A stretch of 34,686 bases of DNA from RGIG5327 sp045612485 (GCA_045612485.1 JAZKZE010000164.1:1-34686), one strand, 5' to 3'. Positions 1-8,652 are shown, counted from the first letter of the stretch. A program made the numbers and translations. The notes: generated by a model from the letters alone, not told the origin.

Positions 1-350
1 CCGTTGACTGTCATTGCGCCGGACGCATTTACCGTGGCATTATTTACTGTTCCGTCTGCTACGGTAAGGTCGCCTGTTACCGCTACGGTTTCTACAGTTC
101 CGCCGTTTACTGTCATTGCACCTTCTGCGGCTACGGTTGTATCAGTAACTGTACCTCCGGAGACAAGCAGACTGCCTTCCGCATTGACCTGCGTATTATT
201 GGCAATACCGCCATCATAAATGGTAAGAGCTCCGGAACTGTTCAGGATCACTCCTTCGGCTACTGTGTTGCTGTGGACGGTTCCGCTCTGATTTTCAAAG
301 GTTCCGCTGAAAGTATTGGAAGCAAAGGTCACATCCATACCCTCTTCAAT
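1..350 (-). repeat. Long internal repeat, copy A (offset 546 bp from copy B)
   Basis: DNA here is nearly identical to the stretch 546 bp further on (about 547-895). It includes the segment encoding FASNTFSGTFENQSGTVHSN and the following NNTQVNAEGSLLVSGG. The offset is a multiple of three, so reading frame is kept. Copy A may extend beyond the window edge. Confidence 0.8.
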
Positions 351-3300
351 ACTTACATAACCGCCATTTTCCAACACAGTCACACTTCCGCCATTGATGT
401 CCATCAAGCCGCCCTGTCCAACGGTAACCGTTACAGTCCCGTCATTGACATTCAGTGTTCCTCCGGATGTTACAGCTGCCACCGCTTCACCGCCATTGAC
501 AGTCAATGTTCCTTCATTGTTTACGACTGCATCAGTGACTGTGCCACTGTTTACCGTCATTGTTCCGGATGCATTTACCGTTGCACTGTTTACTGTTCCG
601 CCTGCTACGGTAAGCTCACCAGCCACCGCTACGGTTTCTACACTTCCGCCGTTTACTGTCATTGTACCTTCTGCGGCTACGGTTGTATCAGCAACTGTAC
701 CTCCGGAGACAAGCAGACAGCCTTCCGCATTGATCTGCGTATTATTGGCAATACCGCCATCATAAATGGTAAGTTCGCCGGAACTGTTCAGGATCACGCC
801 TTCGGCTACAGTATTGCTGTGGACGGTTCCGCTCTGATTTTCAAACGTTCCGCTGAAAGTATTGGAAGCAAAGGTCACACCTGCTCCTTCCCCGATACTT
901 ACATAACCGCCGTTTTCTGTCAAAATCGCACTGCCGCTGCTTACATTGACTCTTCCGCCCTGTTCCGCAACTCCGGTAAGAGTTCCATCGACAATATCCA
1001 ATACACCTCCGGAAACAATAGAAGCATTATCCACAGTTCCGCCGGAAACACTCATAGTTCCGCTTAACGCCACGGTTTCAACAGTTCCGCCAGTAACATT
1101 CATTGTTCCTTCGGCGGCTACTGTCGTATTGGTGACTTCCCCGCCGGAAACACTCATTGCCCCGGAAGCGGCTACACTTGTATCACTTACCGTTCCTCCG
1201 GAGACAAGCAGGCTGCCTTCCGCATTGACCTGTGTATTATTGGCAATACCGCCATCATAAATGGTAAGAGATCCGGAACTGTTCAGGATCACACCTTCGG
1301 CTACAGTGTTGCTGTGGACGGTTCCGCTCTGATTTTCAAAGGTTCCGCTGAAAGTATTGGAAGCAAAGGTCACACCTGCTCCTTCCCCGATACTTACATA
1401 ACCGCCGTTTTCTGTCAAACTCACACTGCCGCCGCTTACATTGACTCTTCCGCCCTGTTCCGCAACTCCGGTAAGAGTTCCATCAGCAATATCCAATACA
1501 CCGCCAACTGCTACAGAAGCTGCATTCACCGTTCCTCCGGTTACGCTCATATTTCCGTTTACAGTTACAGTTGCAACGGCTCCGCCGCTTACATTCATCG
1601 TTCCTTCGGCGGCTACTGTTGTATTCGTAACTGTTCCTGCTTCTACGTCAAGAACACCTCCGGCTGCTACAGAAGCAGCATTCACCGCTCCTCCGGTAAC
1701 ACTCATATTTCCGCTTACAGTTACAGTCCCAACAGTTCCGCTGCTTACATTCATCGTTCCTTCGGCGGCTACTGTTGTATTCGTAACTGTTCCTGCTTCT
1801 ACGTCAAGAACGCCTCCGGCATTGACGGAAGCACCATCAACTGTTCCGGCAGAAACCGTTACAGTTCCACTGTTGACCTCGACCGTAATTACAGTTCCCC
1901 CGGAAACAACAAGTCTGCCGTCAGCGTTGACAATGGTATCATCCGCTGTACCGCCGCCGGAAACGGTAAGTTTTCCGTTTGCACCTACTGTGGTGGAAGA
2001 TGCAGAAGCCCCGGTATAGACCGTCATACTGCCGCACATATCCCCGGTATTGACCGCTGTACCGCCGAAAAGCTCGAATTTTCCATCTTCGGAAACACTT
2101 GTACCGTCAACAGCCCCACCTTCATAAACATTGAACGTACCACCGGAAACCATTGTCCCGGATCCGGTTCCGCCGCTGTGGATATTCATGGTTCCCTGAC
2201 GGATCACAGTATTGTCTGCACTTCCGCCATTATTCACGGTTGCATTACCGCCGGAAGAGACGATCGTGGATTCGATAAGACCGCCTCCGGCAACATTAAG
2301 CATACCGCCGGAAGAAATCACAGTATTGACCGCAGAAGCATCTTCCCCGTTTACAATAACAGTACCACCTGCAGAAACAGTTGTGGAGGTGGCGGCAGAA
2401 ACCGGAACATTATTGTCATCCAGAACTTCCGCCCGACCTGCATTTCCGCCGGCAAGCACATTAAGTGTACCGCCGGAAGAGACGATCGTATCATCTGCAA
2501 AAGCCCCGCTGGAAACATCCAGGATACCGAGATTTCTGATCAGAGTTCCGACAGCACTGCCGTTTTCTTCGATTTTCACATTACCGCCGGAGGAAATCAC
2601 CGTATTGCTTGCCGCACCGCCTCCGGAAATGGTCATCGTTCCCAAATCCTGAATGACAGCATCAAGAGCTGTACCGCCGGAAGAAACATTCAGGAATCCC
2701 ACATTGTTTACCAATGCATTTTGCGCGGTTCCTCCGGAATGGACATTGACCATACCATTTGAATAGACTTTGACACCGTTGAGCAAACTGCTTTCCCCTA
2801 TTTCAATACTTCCGCTGGAATAAACCGTCGCTGAATTTATCATACCTCCGGAGGAAACCATAACAGCAGCAGAGTCATAAATGGTCATACCGGAGGCGGA
2901 ACCGCCGGTCATGGAAACAGTTGCAGAACCGTAAATCGTTGTATTGGAAAGTCTCCCTTCAGACATCACAATCGTGGCAGACTCGAATAATTGCGTTCCG
3001 GCAGCAGCCCCGTCTGCATAAATATTCATAACCGCAGAAGACCCTATGAGAACAGCACTGGACAGAAGACCGCCGGAACCAACTTCAACCGTTCCGGAAT
3101 TTGCAACAGTTACAGTATTTCCGATACCGCCATCATCTATCCGGAGCATTCCGCCTCCGGCAATATTCATTTTATAGGCAGATGCCCCCGCTCCGGTAAT
3201 GATCATTACACCGTCTTTTTCTACATTGGTGATCTGGCTGGCATAAGTCATATTGCCCACAGTCCATGCGGGTCTTCCCGCAGAACCTCCGGCAGATACA

Positions 3301-4661
3301 AGAAGAACGCCCCCGCCCGATACCGTTGTATTCCCCGCCATACCGCCATTACTGACAGTTACGGAGCAACCGCTGGAAACGGCAATGATATTGGCTGAAG
3401 CATTATTGATCTCCATATACCCGTTCTGAAGCGTCGCAGAGGAAACAACAGCCTTGTTCGTTACAGTCATCACACCGCTGACGATCGTTGCATCACTGAC
3501 TGCTGCACTGTTATTCACATTCAAAACACCGCCGGAAGATACATTTACATCAAGCAATCTTGTACCGGCACCGGCAATATTGACCGTTCCGCCGGAAATA
3601 TTTGCACTGGAAGCATATCCCTTTCCATTCACAGTCAAATTACCGCTGAGAACGGTGATATTTGCAACAGAACCGGCACTGACAGTCATAGTACCGCTAT
3701 TCACAGTCGTATCAACAGCACTTCCCATAAAGCCGATAGAAAGAGAGCCTCCCGCAGAAACATGGGTACTTGTGATTTGTCCGCCTTTTCCTACACTTAC
3801 TCCACCACCATTGCTCACGGTGGTATATATTGCACTGGCAATATTTGTTACAGAAGTGTTGCTTGTATTTGTTTCAGCGGCGACATTCATCATTCCATTT
3901 TCATAAACCACAGTGCCGTTGGCGATCCCCCCGGAAGATACCTGAAGACGCCCGCCGGAAACAGAAGTATCGGAAGCTGTACCGCTGTAAGTCACGACCA
4001 TATTTCCATCCAAATCCACAACCGTAGCGGATGCGTGCCCACCACTCTGTACAAAAAAAGCACCGCCGGAAGATATTACAGCACCTTCAACAGAGGGAGC
4101 AGGCAAAAGATTGATTCCCTGTCTTTTATCAACGACCCCCAGCACTCCGCCTTTATATACAGTAACATCAGTAGCGGTCCCGGCACCGATTCCCATGGAG
4201 CCGCCATCATAAATCGTTGCATTGTCAGCAGAACCACCCCCCAGGGCCAATGCCCCACCGGTATAAACGCCGATACCGTCTGCCTGACCGCCGAGAGAAA
4301 CAGTCATACTTCCGAAATATACAGCTCCACCGTCAATTGCCCCCCCGCTGCTCACGACAGCAGAACCGCTGAAGATTTTGGCGGAAGTGGCAACCCCGCC
4401 ATTATTCACATTCAGCACTCCGCCGGAATTAAGAGTCACACTGGTTGCATTTCCGGCAAGAGCTACCGTACCGGATACACCGGAAACACTGTCACCATAT
4501 ACATCCATCACATTGGCAGACCCTCCGGCAGCGATCACGGCAGTTCCACCGGAAACAACAGTATTCCCAACCGAACCGCCATTATTTACGTTAAGGGTAT
4601 CTCCTGCCAATACCTGTGAACCGGTAATGCTCTCACCATCATTTACATTAACTACTGCCAT
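1..4661 (-). CDS. Giant AIDA-type strand-loop-strand repeat protein, N-terminal part (3' end outside window)
   Basis: Open for 1,553 codons on the minus strand with no stop, running out of the window. The ATG at 4661 follows a strong GGAGGAG ribosome binding site. The protein begins MAVVNVNDGESI and consists almost wholly of about 18-20-residue units of the type SGG-T-(V/L)-x-(N/D)-(T/A)-x-V, rich in Gly, Ser, Thr, Val and Asn. This matches the autotransporter passenger strand-loop-strand repeats of AIDA-I/TibA-like adhesins, which fold as a beta-solenoid; in E. coli such repeats are heptosylated. There is no hydrophobic Sec signal at the N-terminus, so ordinary type V secretion is doubtful. 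A type I system with a C-terminal signal is an alternative, but the C-terminus is not visible. Likely role, by inference: surface or secreted adhesin. Certain as a gene, moderately sure of the family, unsure of the export route. Confidence 0.85.
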   Translation of the reverse strand, partial: MAVVNVNDGESITGSQVLAGDTLNVNNGGSVGNTVVSGGTAVIAAGGSANVMDVYGDSVSGVSGTVALAGNATSVTLNSGGVLNVNNGGVATSAKIFSGSAVVSSGGAIDGGAVYFGSMTVSLGGQADGIGVYTGGALALGGGSADNATIYDGGSMGIGAGTATDVTVYKGGVLGVVDKRQGINLLPAPSVEGAVISSGGAFFVQSGGHASATVVDLDGNMVVTYSGTASDTSVSGGRLQVSSGGIANGTVVYENGMMNVAAETNTSNTSVTNIASAIYTTVSNGGGVSVGKGGQITSTHVSAGGSLSIGFMGSAVDTTVNSGTMTVSAGSVANITVLSGNLTVNGKGYASSANISGGTVNIAGAGTRLLDVNVSSGGVLNVNNSAAVSDATIVSGVMTVTNKAVVSSATLQNGYMEINNASANIIAVSSGCSVTVSNGGMAGNTTVSGGGVLLVSAGGSAGRPAWTVGNMTYASQITNVEKDGVMIITGAGASAYKMNIAGGGMLRIDDGGIGNTVTVANSGTVEVGSGGLLSSAVLIGSSAVMNIYADGAAAGTQLFESATIVMSEGRLSNTTIYGSATVSMTGGSASGMTIYDSAAVMVSSGGMINSATVYSSGSIEIGESSLLNGVKVYSNGMVNVHSGGTAQNALVNNVGFLNVSSGGTALDAVIQDLGTMTISGGGAASNTVISSGGNVKIEENGSAVGTLIRNLGILDVSSGAFADDTIVSSGGTLNVLAGGNAGRAEVLDDNNVPVSAATSTTVSAGGTVIVNGEDASAVNTVISSGGMLNVAGGGLIESTIVSSGGNATVNNGGSADNTVIRQGTMNIHSGGTGSGTMVSGGTFNVYEGGAVDGTSVSEDGKFELFGGTAVNTGDMCGSMTVYTGASASSTTVGANGKLTVSGGGTADDTIVNADGRLVVSGGTVITVEVNSGTVTVSAGTVDGASVNAGGVLDVEAGTVTNTTVAAEGTMNVSSGTVGTVTVSGNMSVTGGAVNAASVAAGGVLDVEAGTVTNTTVAAEGTMNVSGGAVATVTVNGNMSVTGGTVNAASVAVGGVLDIADGTLTGVAEQGGRVNVSGGSVSLTENGGYVSIGEGAGVTFASNTFSGTFENQSGTVHSNTVAEGVILNSSGSLTIYDGGIANNTQVNAEGSLLVSGGTVSDTSVAASGAMSVSGGEVTNTTVAAEGTMNVTGGTVETVALSGTMSVSGGTVDNASIVSGGVLDIVDGTLTGVAEQGGRVNVSSGSAILTENGGYVSIGEGAGVTFASNTFSGTFENQSGTVHSNTVAEGVILNSSGELTIYDGGIANNTQINAEGCLLVSGGTVADTTVAAEGTMTVNGGSVETVAVAGELTVAGGTVNSATVNASGTMTVNSGTVTDAVVNNEGTLTVNGGEAVAAVTSGGTLNVNDGTVTVTVGQGGLMDINGGSVTVLENGGYVSIEEGMDVTFASNTFSGTFENQSGTVHSNTVAEGVILNSSGALTIYDGGIANNTQVNAEGSLLVSGGTVTDTTVAAEGAMTVNGGTVETVAVTGDLTVADGTVNNATVNASGAMTVN
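547..1010 (-). repeat. Long internal repeat, copy B
   Basis: Shares its first ~350 bp with copy A (offset 546 bp). From about 665 onward it also matches copy C (offset 495 bp), including the segment encoding GYVSIGEGAGVTFASNTFSG. Both offsets are multiples of three. The similarity is visible at DNA level, not only protein level, which suggests recent duplication or gene conversion. Confidence 0.8.
1160..1505 (-). repeat. Long internal repeat, copy C
   Basis: Nearly identical to about 665-1010 at an offset of 495 bp (165 codons). Only scattered single-base differences were noticed when the two were laid side by side. Confidence 0.8.
1588..1664 (-). repeat. Short internal repeat pair, copy 1 (partner 1744-1820)
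   Basis: About 77 bp recurring 156 bp later (52 codons) at 1744-1820 with almost no differences. It encodes the VLDVEAGTVTNTTVAAEG unit. It is a second tandem duplication within the same gene, independent of copies A-C. Confidence 0.75.
1744..1820 (-). repeat. Short internal repeat pair, copy 2
   Basis: Second copy of the 77-bp unit at 1588-1664, offset 156 bp, in frame. Confidence 0.75.
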
Positions 4662-4681
4662 TTTCTCCTCCGTGACGTTGT

Positions 4682-4710
4682 ATTTTATTTTAATAATGAT
4701 TTACACACAA
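4682..4710 (-). promoter_or_regulatory. Possible promoter of the repeat protein gene
   Basis: On the minus strand TTGTGT, a 17-base spacer and TAAAAT lie between the upstream terminator and the start codon. The -35 box is weak (only TTG matches). The predicted transcript would have a leader of about 14 nt that still holds the GGAGGAG site. It is offered because the terminator just upstream would otherwise cut this gene off from transcription. Confidence 0.3.
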
Positions 4711-4748
4711 AAAAACGTGCCGCAAAGGCACAATACACCTGCGGCACG
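4709..4748 (-). terminator. Rho-independent terminator
   Basis: A perfect 9-bp stem (CGTGCCGCA with TGCGGCACG) around a 15-nt loop is followed on the minus strand by seven T residues. It is oriented to end transcription arriving from the cyclotransferase-amidoligase operon, and sits only 47 bp before the start codon of the repeat protein. Confidence 0.75.
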
Positions 4749-5130
4749 ACAATAAAAAAGCCTCTTTTTTCCATACAGAAAATCCGGAAAAGGGAATTTT
4801 GAAAAAAAGAGTTGAAAAAGTAAAAAAGGCTCCGGAAACAGCTGAATTTCTTATATATATATACATATATGCAAGGGCATTTCTGCCGGATCTCAGCAAG
4901 GCATACAAAGATGAAATCATGCCGGAAGAAGGCATTACAGCATTATAAGAAATATTTTTCATCCTGTTTTTCCTTTTTACTGAAACTAATAATTGCAATA
5001 TATCATAGTGATAAAATAGTCTCTTTATAAGTATTTTTCAAGTAAAAAAGAGATTTTTTCAGAAAAAAGCGATATTTATCCTGTAAAAAACAGAAAAACA
5101 GTGGCAACAAAAACTTTTTTTTCACAAAAC
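4749..5130. other. AT-rich non-coding stretch
   Basis: About 380 bp between the end of the cyclotransferase-amidoligase gene and its presumed terminator. It contains an alternating TA/CA tract near 4850-4870, several A and T runs, and the doubtful small ORF at 4799-4948. No tRNA-like or riboswitch-like structure was recognised. A 102-codon minus-strand frame (4690-4998) overlaps the terminator and resembles no known family, so it was not annotated. Confidence 0.5.
4799..4948 (+). CDS. Doubtful small ORF, 49 residues, TTG start
   Basis: In the frame ending at the TAA of 4946-4948 the translation is protein-like: lysine-rich start, a hydrophobic aromatic stretch (FLIYIYIYARAF), then an acidic tail ending MPEEGITAL. 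There is no in-frame ATG; a TTG at 4799 has GGAAAA seven bases upstream. It could be a small membrane-associated peptide, the decayed end of a lost gene, or chance. No family was recognised and it has no clear promoter. Listed with low confidence because codon use in its second half resembles that of real genes here. Confidence 0.2.
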   Translation: MKKRVEKVKKAPETAEFLIYIYIYARAFLPDLSKAYKDEIMPEEGITAL

Positions 5131-5149
5131 TCAGGATCATTTTTCCTGA
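5126..5149 (-). terminator. Weak hairpin at the end of the cyclotransferase-amidoligase gene
   Basis: A 6-bp stem (TCAGGA with TCCTGA) whose 7-nt loop contains the stop codon is followed on the minus strand by GTTTTG. The stem is short and the T-run interrupted, so it may be only a weak terminator; the strong one lies at 4709-4748. Confidence 0.3.
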
Positions 5150-7077
5150 TTTTCTTTAATAAAGGAATTGACGTTCTGCAACTTTCTGCCGATACGTTCC
5201 AGAAGCTCCATACGGCGGGAATCCATCTCCGATACCTGCAACTCTTCACAAAGCCCCTCTTCCACTTTCTCCAGGAATCTGCCGATCTCCCGGTCAGATA
5301 CCGCCACAGGAGATGATGCCCATTTCCGCATAAACAACTGTTCCGGCAATTCCTCCCCATTCTGGGCAGGAATGGAAAGAGGACGGGCATGGGTGGCAAA
5401 CTGATACCCTTTCAATGCGGTAATGATCCCCGTATAATCCGCCTCCTCTTTGTGCAGACGCAAAAATTTATACTCCATGACTTCCGCCGCATCTTCCTGC
5501 GTCTGATCCTCCCTGCTGTAATGATATTTCCGGGAGGAAAAGTTCAGGGAATCCCGCATATTGGTATCCAGTTCCTTGTTGAAGATACGCATTTCCCGCA
5601 ATACTCCTTCCTCATCTTTCCGCACATCCCCGCCAAGCATCAATAAGCAGGCAAGGAAATTTTCATTGTGCGGCTCGGAAGTGATCTGGGACTGCCGCCC
5701 GGACAACTCCATGGAAATATGCAGACTGTGAGGCGGAATATCCAGAAATTTCACCGCTTCATTAATGAGTTTCGACATCCCCCAGGGACAGTCAAACAGC
5801 GGACGGGAAAGATCCCCTACAATATTGAATCTGCCGAAAGCATACTCAAAAAATCCTCTGGAACGGTCGCTTCCCGCATAAATATCCCGGTGGGCATCCA
5901 CATGACCGCCCATACGCCAGGTACGCCGCTGAAGATCAAAATCATTAAAATAATAGAAACTGTCAAAGTAGGGATCTTCCCCCGGCTCACTGCTTACCGC
6001 TCTCACCCCCAGATAACTGAATTCCAGTTCCGCCCCCAGAGGCGTAGGCGTGGAATACCAGTTGGAGGCTACTTCATCACAGATAAGACGCATATCCTCC
6101 CTGCAATAAACCTCATCCGCCAGAGCAACACAGAGGACAGCATAGTCAATATAGGATCTTCCCGGTACAAATTTATCAAGTGCCTTCTCCCGCAGCAATG
6201 ACTCGATCCTTACCGCATGACGGTTATAGTACATAAAGGCAAGCAGAATGGCAAGTCCGTGACGGAAATATTTCTGGGAAAGACGCACCGCATTATGGAA
6301 ATCATGCCTTATCTTATCCACAAGCTGATTGAATACGATATGTTTACAGGCAAATTTCATATAATGATCGCCATAGGGACGCAATGCCTCATCTGCAAAA
6401 ACATCATCCAGATCCGGCGGTCTTGCATCCTTGAATGCCTGTACCATAATATAATTACAGATATAATTCCCGTCAAACTGGGAGTCGATAAGGGAATCCA
6501 CTGCACTGCCCATAAGTTCACGGAATCCTCTGCGGGTGATCTCCTGACGGTCCGGCTCAATAGTTTCCAGAAGCTGATCGATCTTCTTCTCCAGATAAAG
6601 GCTGTACCGGTCTTCAAAAAGAATATCTTTGGCAAACGCCTTCTGCAAAGCAGGAATGTTACCGACATAAGTCATACATCTGCGGCGTTTCTCCCCGACA
6701 CGGCACACAACAACTTTACGGAAATAAAGGCTGCCTTCATCTTCAAAAGCATCAATTTTTTCAATATCTTCCGGGGTGAGATCCTTCAGCAGACGTCCGT
6801 TGGTAACGGCACCAAACTGTTTCACCGTAAAATAAAACGCTCCCGGAGGAACCACCCGCATATAGTTATGCAATACAGCTTCTTCACTTTTCACAGAATG
6901 ATTCAGAAGCAGTTTCACATGCTCATCACTCATAAGTGTACCGTAAACAAAAAGGTCGATCCTGTCACTGTGTACATTATGGAATGAACTGTGAATATCC
7001 TCGATCTCTTCCGGTGTATAAGGTCTGTGACGACCTTTCTGCACGGGAGAAACACTGTTGAGTTTTTCCGGATCCAT
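5137..7077 (-). CDS. Fusion: gamma-glutamylcyclotransferase (AIG2/GGCT) domain plus putative amidoligase domain
   Basis: 646 residues. Residues ~38-180 form a GGCT/AIG2-like domain: DLFVYGTLM near 40-48 is the typical YGTL phosphate-loop motif, and the FEDEG segment near 111-115 supplies the candidate catalytic glutamate. The family cyclises and releases gamma-glutamyl groups as 5-oxoproline. The remaining ~460 residues contain PLGAELEF near 345, resembling the GxExE strand of glutamine-synthetase/GCS-fold amidoligases, then an HISMEL strand and an EPHNENF segment. Cyclotransferase-amidoligase associations are known from genomic surveys of peptide- and metabolite-modifying amidoligases; the specific substrate is unknown. 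The ATG has AGGAAA upstream and begins 14 bp after the acetyltransferase stop, so the genes are probably cotranscribed. N-terminal call good, C-terminal call tentative. No signal peptide, so probably cytoplasmic. Confidence 0.75.
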   Translation of the reverse strand: MDPEKLNSVSPVQKGRHRPYTPEEIEDIHSSFHNVHSDRIDLFVYGTLMSDEHVKLLLNHSVKSEEAVLHNYMRVVPPGAFYFTVKQFGAVTNGRLLKDLTPEDIEKIDAFEDEGSLYFRKVVVCRVGEKRRRCMTYVGNIPALQKAFAKDILFEDRYSLYLEKKIDQLLETIEPDRQEITRRGFRELMGSAVDSLIDSQFDGNYICNYIMVQAFKDARPPDLDDVFADEALRPYGDHYMKFACKHIVFNQLVDKIRHDFHNAVRLSQKYFRHGLAILLAFMYYNRHAVRIESLLREKALDKFVPGRSYIDYAVLCVALADEVYCREDMRLICDEVASNWYSTPTPLGAELEFSYLGVRAVSSEPGEDPYFDSFYYFNDFDLQRRTWRMGGHVDAHRDIYAGSDRSRGFFEYAFGRFNIVGDLSRPLFDCPWGMSKLINEAVKFLDIPPHSLHISMELSGRQSQITSEPHNENFLACLLMLGGDVRKDEEGVLREMRIFNKELDTNMRDSLNFSSRKYHYSREDQTQEDAAEVMEYKFLRLHKEEADYTGIITALKGYQFATHARPLSIPAQNGEELPEQLFMRKWASSPVAVSDREIGRFLEKVEEGLCEELQVSEMDSRRMELLERIGRKLQNVNSFIKENQEK

Positions 7078-7091
7078 TTTATTTTCCTGAC

Positions 7092-7586
7092 TTATTGAAG
7101 GATCTCGGCAAGGACTGCAGTTTCATCACAGTTTGCCGCTTTAGGACAAATGGAACAATCACTCCAGATCTTCTGGGGAAACATCTCTTTGGAAACGATC
7201 CGGAATCCCAGCCGGCAGAAAAAAGGTGCCCGGTAGGTGAGAGCAAAAACACGGCAGGATTTCTTTTCATTTTTCAGCATTTCCAATATCCCGCCTACCA
7301 GAAGAGAACCTATTCCATTGCCTTTGAGTTCCTTCTTCACCGCAAGGGAACGTACCTCATAAAGAGAATCCCCGTAATCCCGCAATGCGGCACAACCGGC
7401 AAATTTCCCATCCTTCTCACAGATGCGGAAATTGCCGATACGCATGGCAAGATCCTCTTTTGTCCGGGGCAGCAACAGACCGGATGCGGCATATTCCTGT
7501 AATATACAGTAAATATCTTCCACATCACCCACTACAGCCTTGCGGACAGTCACACCATCAATATTTATACTGGTATCTTTACTCAT
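7092..7586 (-). CDS. Short ArgA-like GNAT N-acetyltransferase (probable N-acetylglutamate synthase)
   Basis: 164 residues from the ATG at 7586; a TTG at 7601 would add five residues and neither start has a convincing ribosome binding site. A single GNAT domain: VRKAVVGDVEDI at the start, VRSLAVKKELKGNGIGSLLV as the acetyl-CoA binding motif A, and YRAPFFCRLGF near the end. The C-terminal WSDCSICPKAANCDETAV, with its cysteines, is characteristic of the stand-alone N-acetylglutamate synthases of bacteria lacking the kinase-fused ArgA. The expected reaction is acetylation of glutamate for arginine synthesis. It lies 38 bp after accA and 14 bp before the cyclotransferase-amidoligase gene, so two neighbouring genes may both act on glutamate or gamma-glutamyl compounds. 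Confidence 0.75.
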   Translation of the reverse strand: MSKDTSINIDGVTVRKAVVGDVEDIYCILQEYAASGLLLPRTKEDLAMRIGNFRICEKDGKFAGCAALRDYGDSLYEVRSLAVKKELKGNGIGSLLVGGILEMLKNEKKSCRVFALTYRAPFFCRLGFRIVSKEMFPQKIWSDCSICPKAANCDETAVLAEILQ

Positions 7587-7624
7587 CTTACGGAAGAACA
7601 ACTCATTTTTTATTTCCGGAAAAC

Positions 7625-8602
7625 TTATTCCGCGTCTTTCTTTTTACCTTCGGAATAATATTCAATGGAACGGAATTTATTGTAACGGTGTTCCTGCAAT
7701 TCCTCCGCACTCATTTTTTCAAATTCGGCAAGAGAAGCAATAAGAGTCTTTTTCAGGATCGCCGCCATTGCATCATAATCCTTCTGGGCTCCGCCCTGGG
7801 GTTCTTTCACAACGGCATCCACAAGTTTGAGTTCTGTAAGTTCTTTTGCAGTAAGATGCAGTGCGGCAGCAGCCTTTTCAGAGTAAGCACGGTCTTTCCA
7901 GAGGATCGCAGCACATCCTTCAGGAGTAATAACGGAATAATAGGAGTTTTCCAGAATAAGGACTTTATTCCCCACACCGAGAGCCAAGGCTCCGCCGCTG
8001 CCGCCTTCTCCGATAACCGTAACGATAACAGGTACTTTCAGAGCAAACATCTCTCTCAGATTCACAGCAATGGCTTCCCCGATATGCCGTTCTTCTGAAG
8101 CTACTCCGGGAAATGCTCCGGGAGTATCTACAAAAGTAAGGACTGGCACATTGGCTGTTTCCGCCATTTTCATAAGCCGCAGAGCTTTACGGTAGCCTTC
8201 AGGATGAGGGCAGCCGAAATTGCGGAATACATTTTCCTTGGTATTACGTCCCTTCTGGGTCCCGATGACCATAACATTTTTTCCGTCAAGCTTGGCAAAT
8301 CCGCCTACAATGGCAGGATCGTCAGCATAACGGCGGTCGCCGTGGAATTCCATAAAATCCGTAAAGATCCGCTCCACATAATCCAGCGTATAGGGACGTG
8401 CCGGATGACGTGCAAGAAGCACTCTCTGCCAGGGGGTGAGATTGGAATAGACCTCTTTTTTTGTCTCTTCGATCTTTTTCCGCAGCAATTTCAATTCATC
8501 GGAAAAATTCATGGATTGTTCAGCATCCAGTTTTTCCCATTCCGCCAGTTTTGCTTCCAGTTCGTATATGGGCTTCTCAAAATCAAGCATGAATTCCGCC
8601 AT
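7625..8602 (-). CDS. accA: Acetyl-CoA carboxylase carboxyltransferase subunit alpha
   Basis: 325 residues, close to E. coli AccA (319). Together with AccD it transfers the carboxyl group from carboxybiotin to acetyl-CoA, giving malonyl-CoA in the first committed step of fatty acid synthesis. Diagnostic segments are the N-terminal coiled-coil FEKPIYELEAKLAEWEKL, LARHPARPYTLDYV, FVDTPGAFPG and GEGGSGGALALGVGN, the latter two in the crotonase-fold core. The ATG at 8602 is chosen because GGAG lies eight bases upstream; the GTG at 8620 would place that site inside the coding region. accD is not in the window. It heads a probable three-gene operon with the acetyltransferase and the cyclotransferase-amidoligase. 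Confidence 0.95.
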   Translation of the reverse strand: MAEFMLDFEKPIYELEAKLAEWEKLDAEQSMNFSDELKLLRKKIEETKKEVYSNLTPWQRVLLARHPARPYTLDYVERIFTDFMEFHGDRRYADDPAIVGGFAKLDGKNVMVIGTQKGRNTKENVFRNFGCPHPEGYRKALRLMKMAETANVPVLTFVDTPGAFPGVASEERHIGEAIAVNLREMFALKVPVIVTVIGEGGSGGALALGVGNKVLILENSYYSVITPEGCAAILWKDRAYSEKAAAALHLTAKELTELKLVDAVVKEPQGGAQKDYDAMAAILKKTLIASLAEFEKMSAEELQEHRYNKFRSIEYYSEGKKKDAE

Positions 8603-8652
8603 ATTTTTTTCTCCGTTCACGGTTTACGGTTTATTTTACTTTAGAAAAATAT

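Noticed and set aside
273..4755. Plus-strand frames opposite the repeat protein (for example 273-1067, 1314-2762, 3762-4619)
   Set aside because: They mirror the Gly/Ser-rich repeats, have no ribosome binding sites and no family resemblance; the continuous minus-strand frame explains the sequence.
4850..4870. Alternating TA/CA tract as a phase-variable repeat
   Set aside because: It is short, imperfect and not placed in a confident promoter or coding frame.
4690..4998. 102-codon minus-strand frame between the repeat protein and the cyclotransferase-amidoligase gene
   Set aside because: It runs through the terminator hairpin and its T-run and has an unlikely composition; no ribosome binding site of quality.
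8620..8620. GTG start for accA six codons upstream
   Set aside because: The best ribosome binding site (GGAG) lies between this GTG and the ATG at 8602, so the ATG is preferred.
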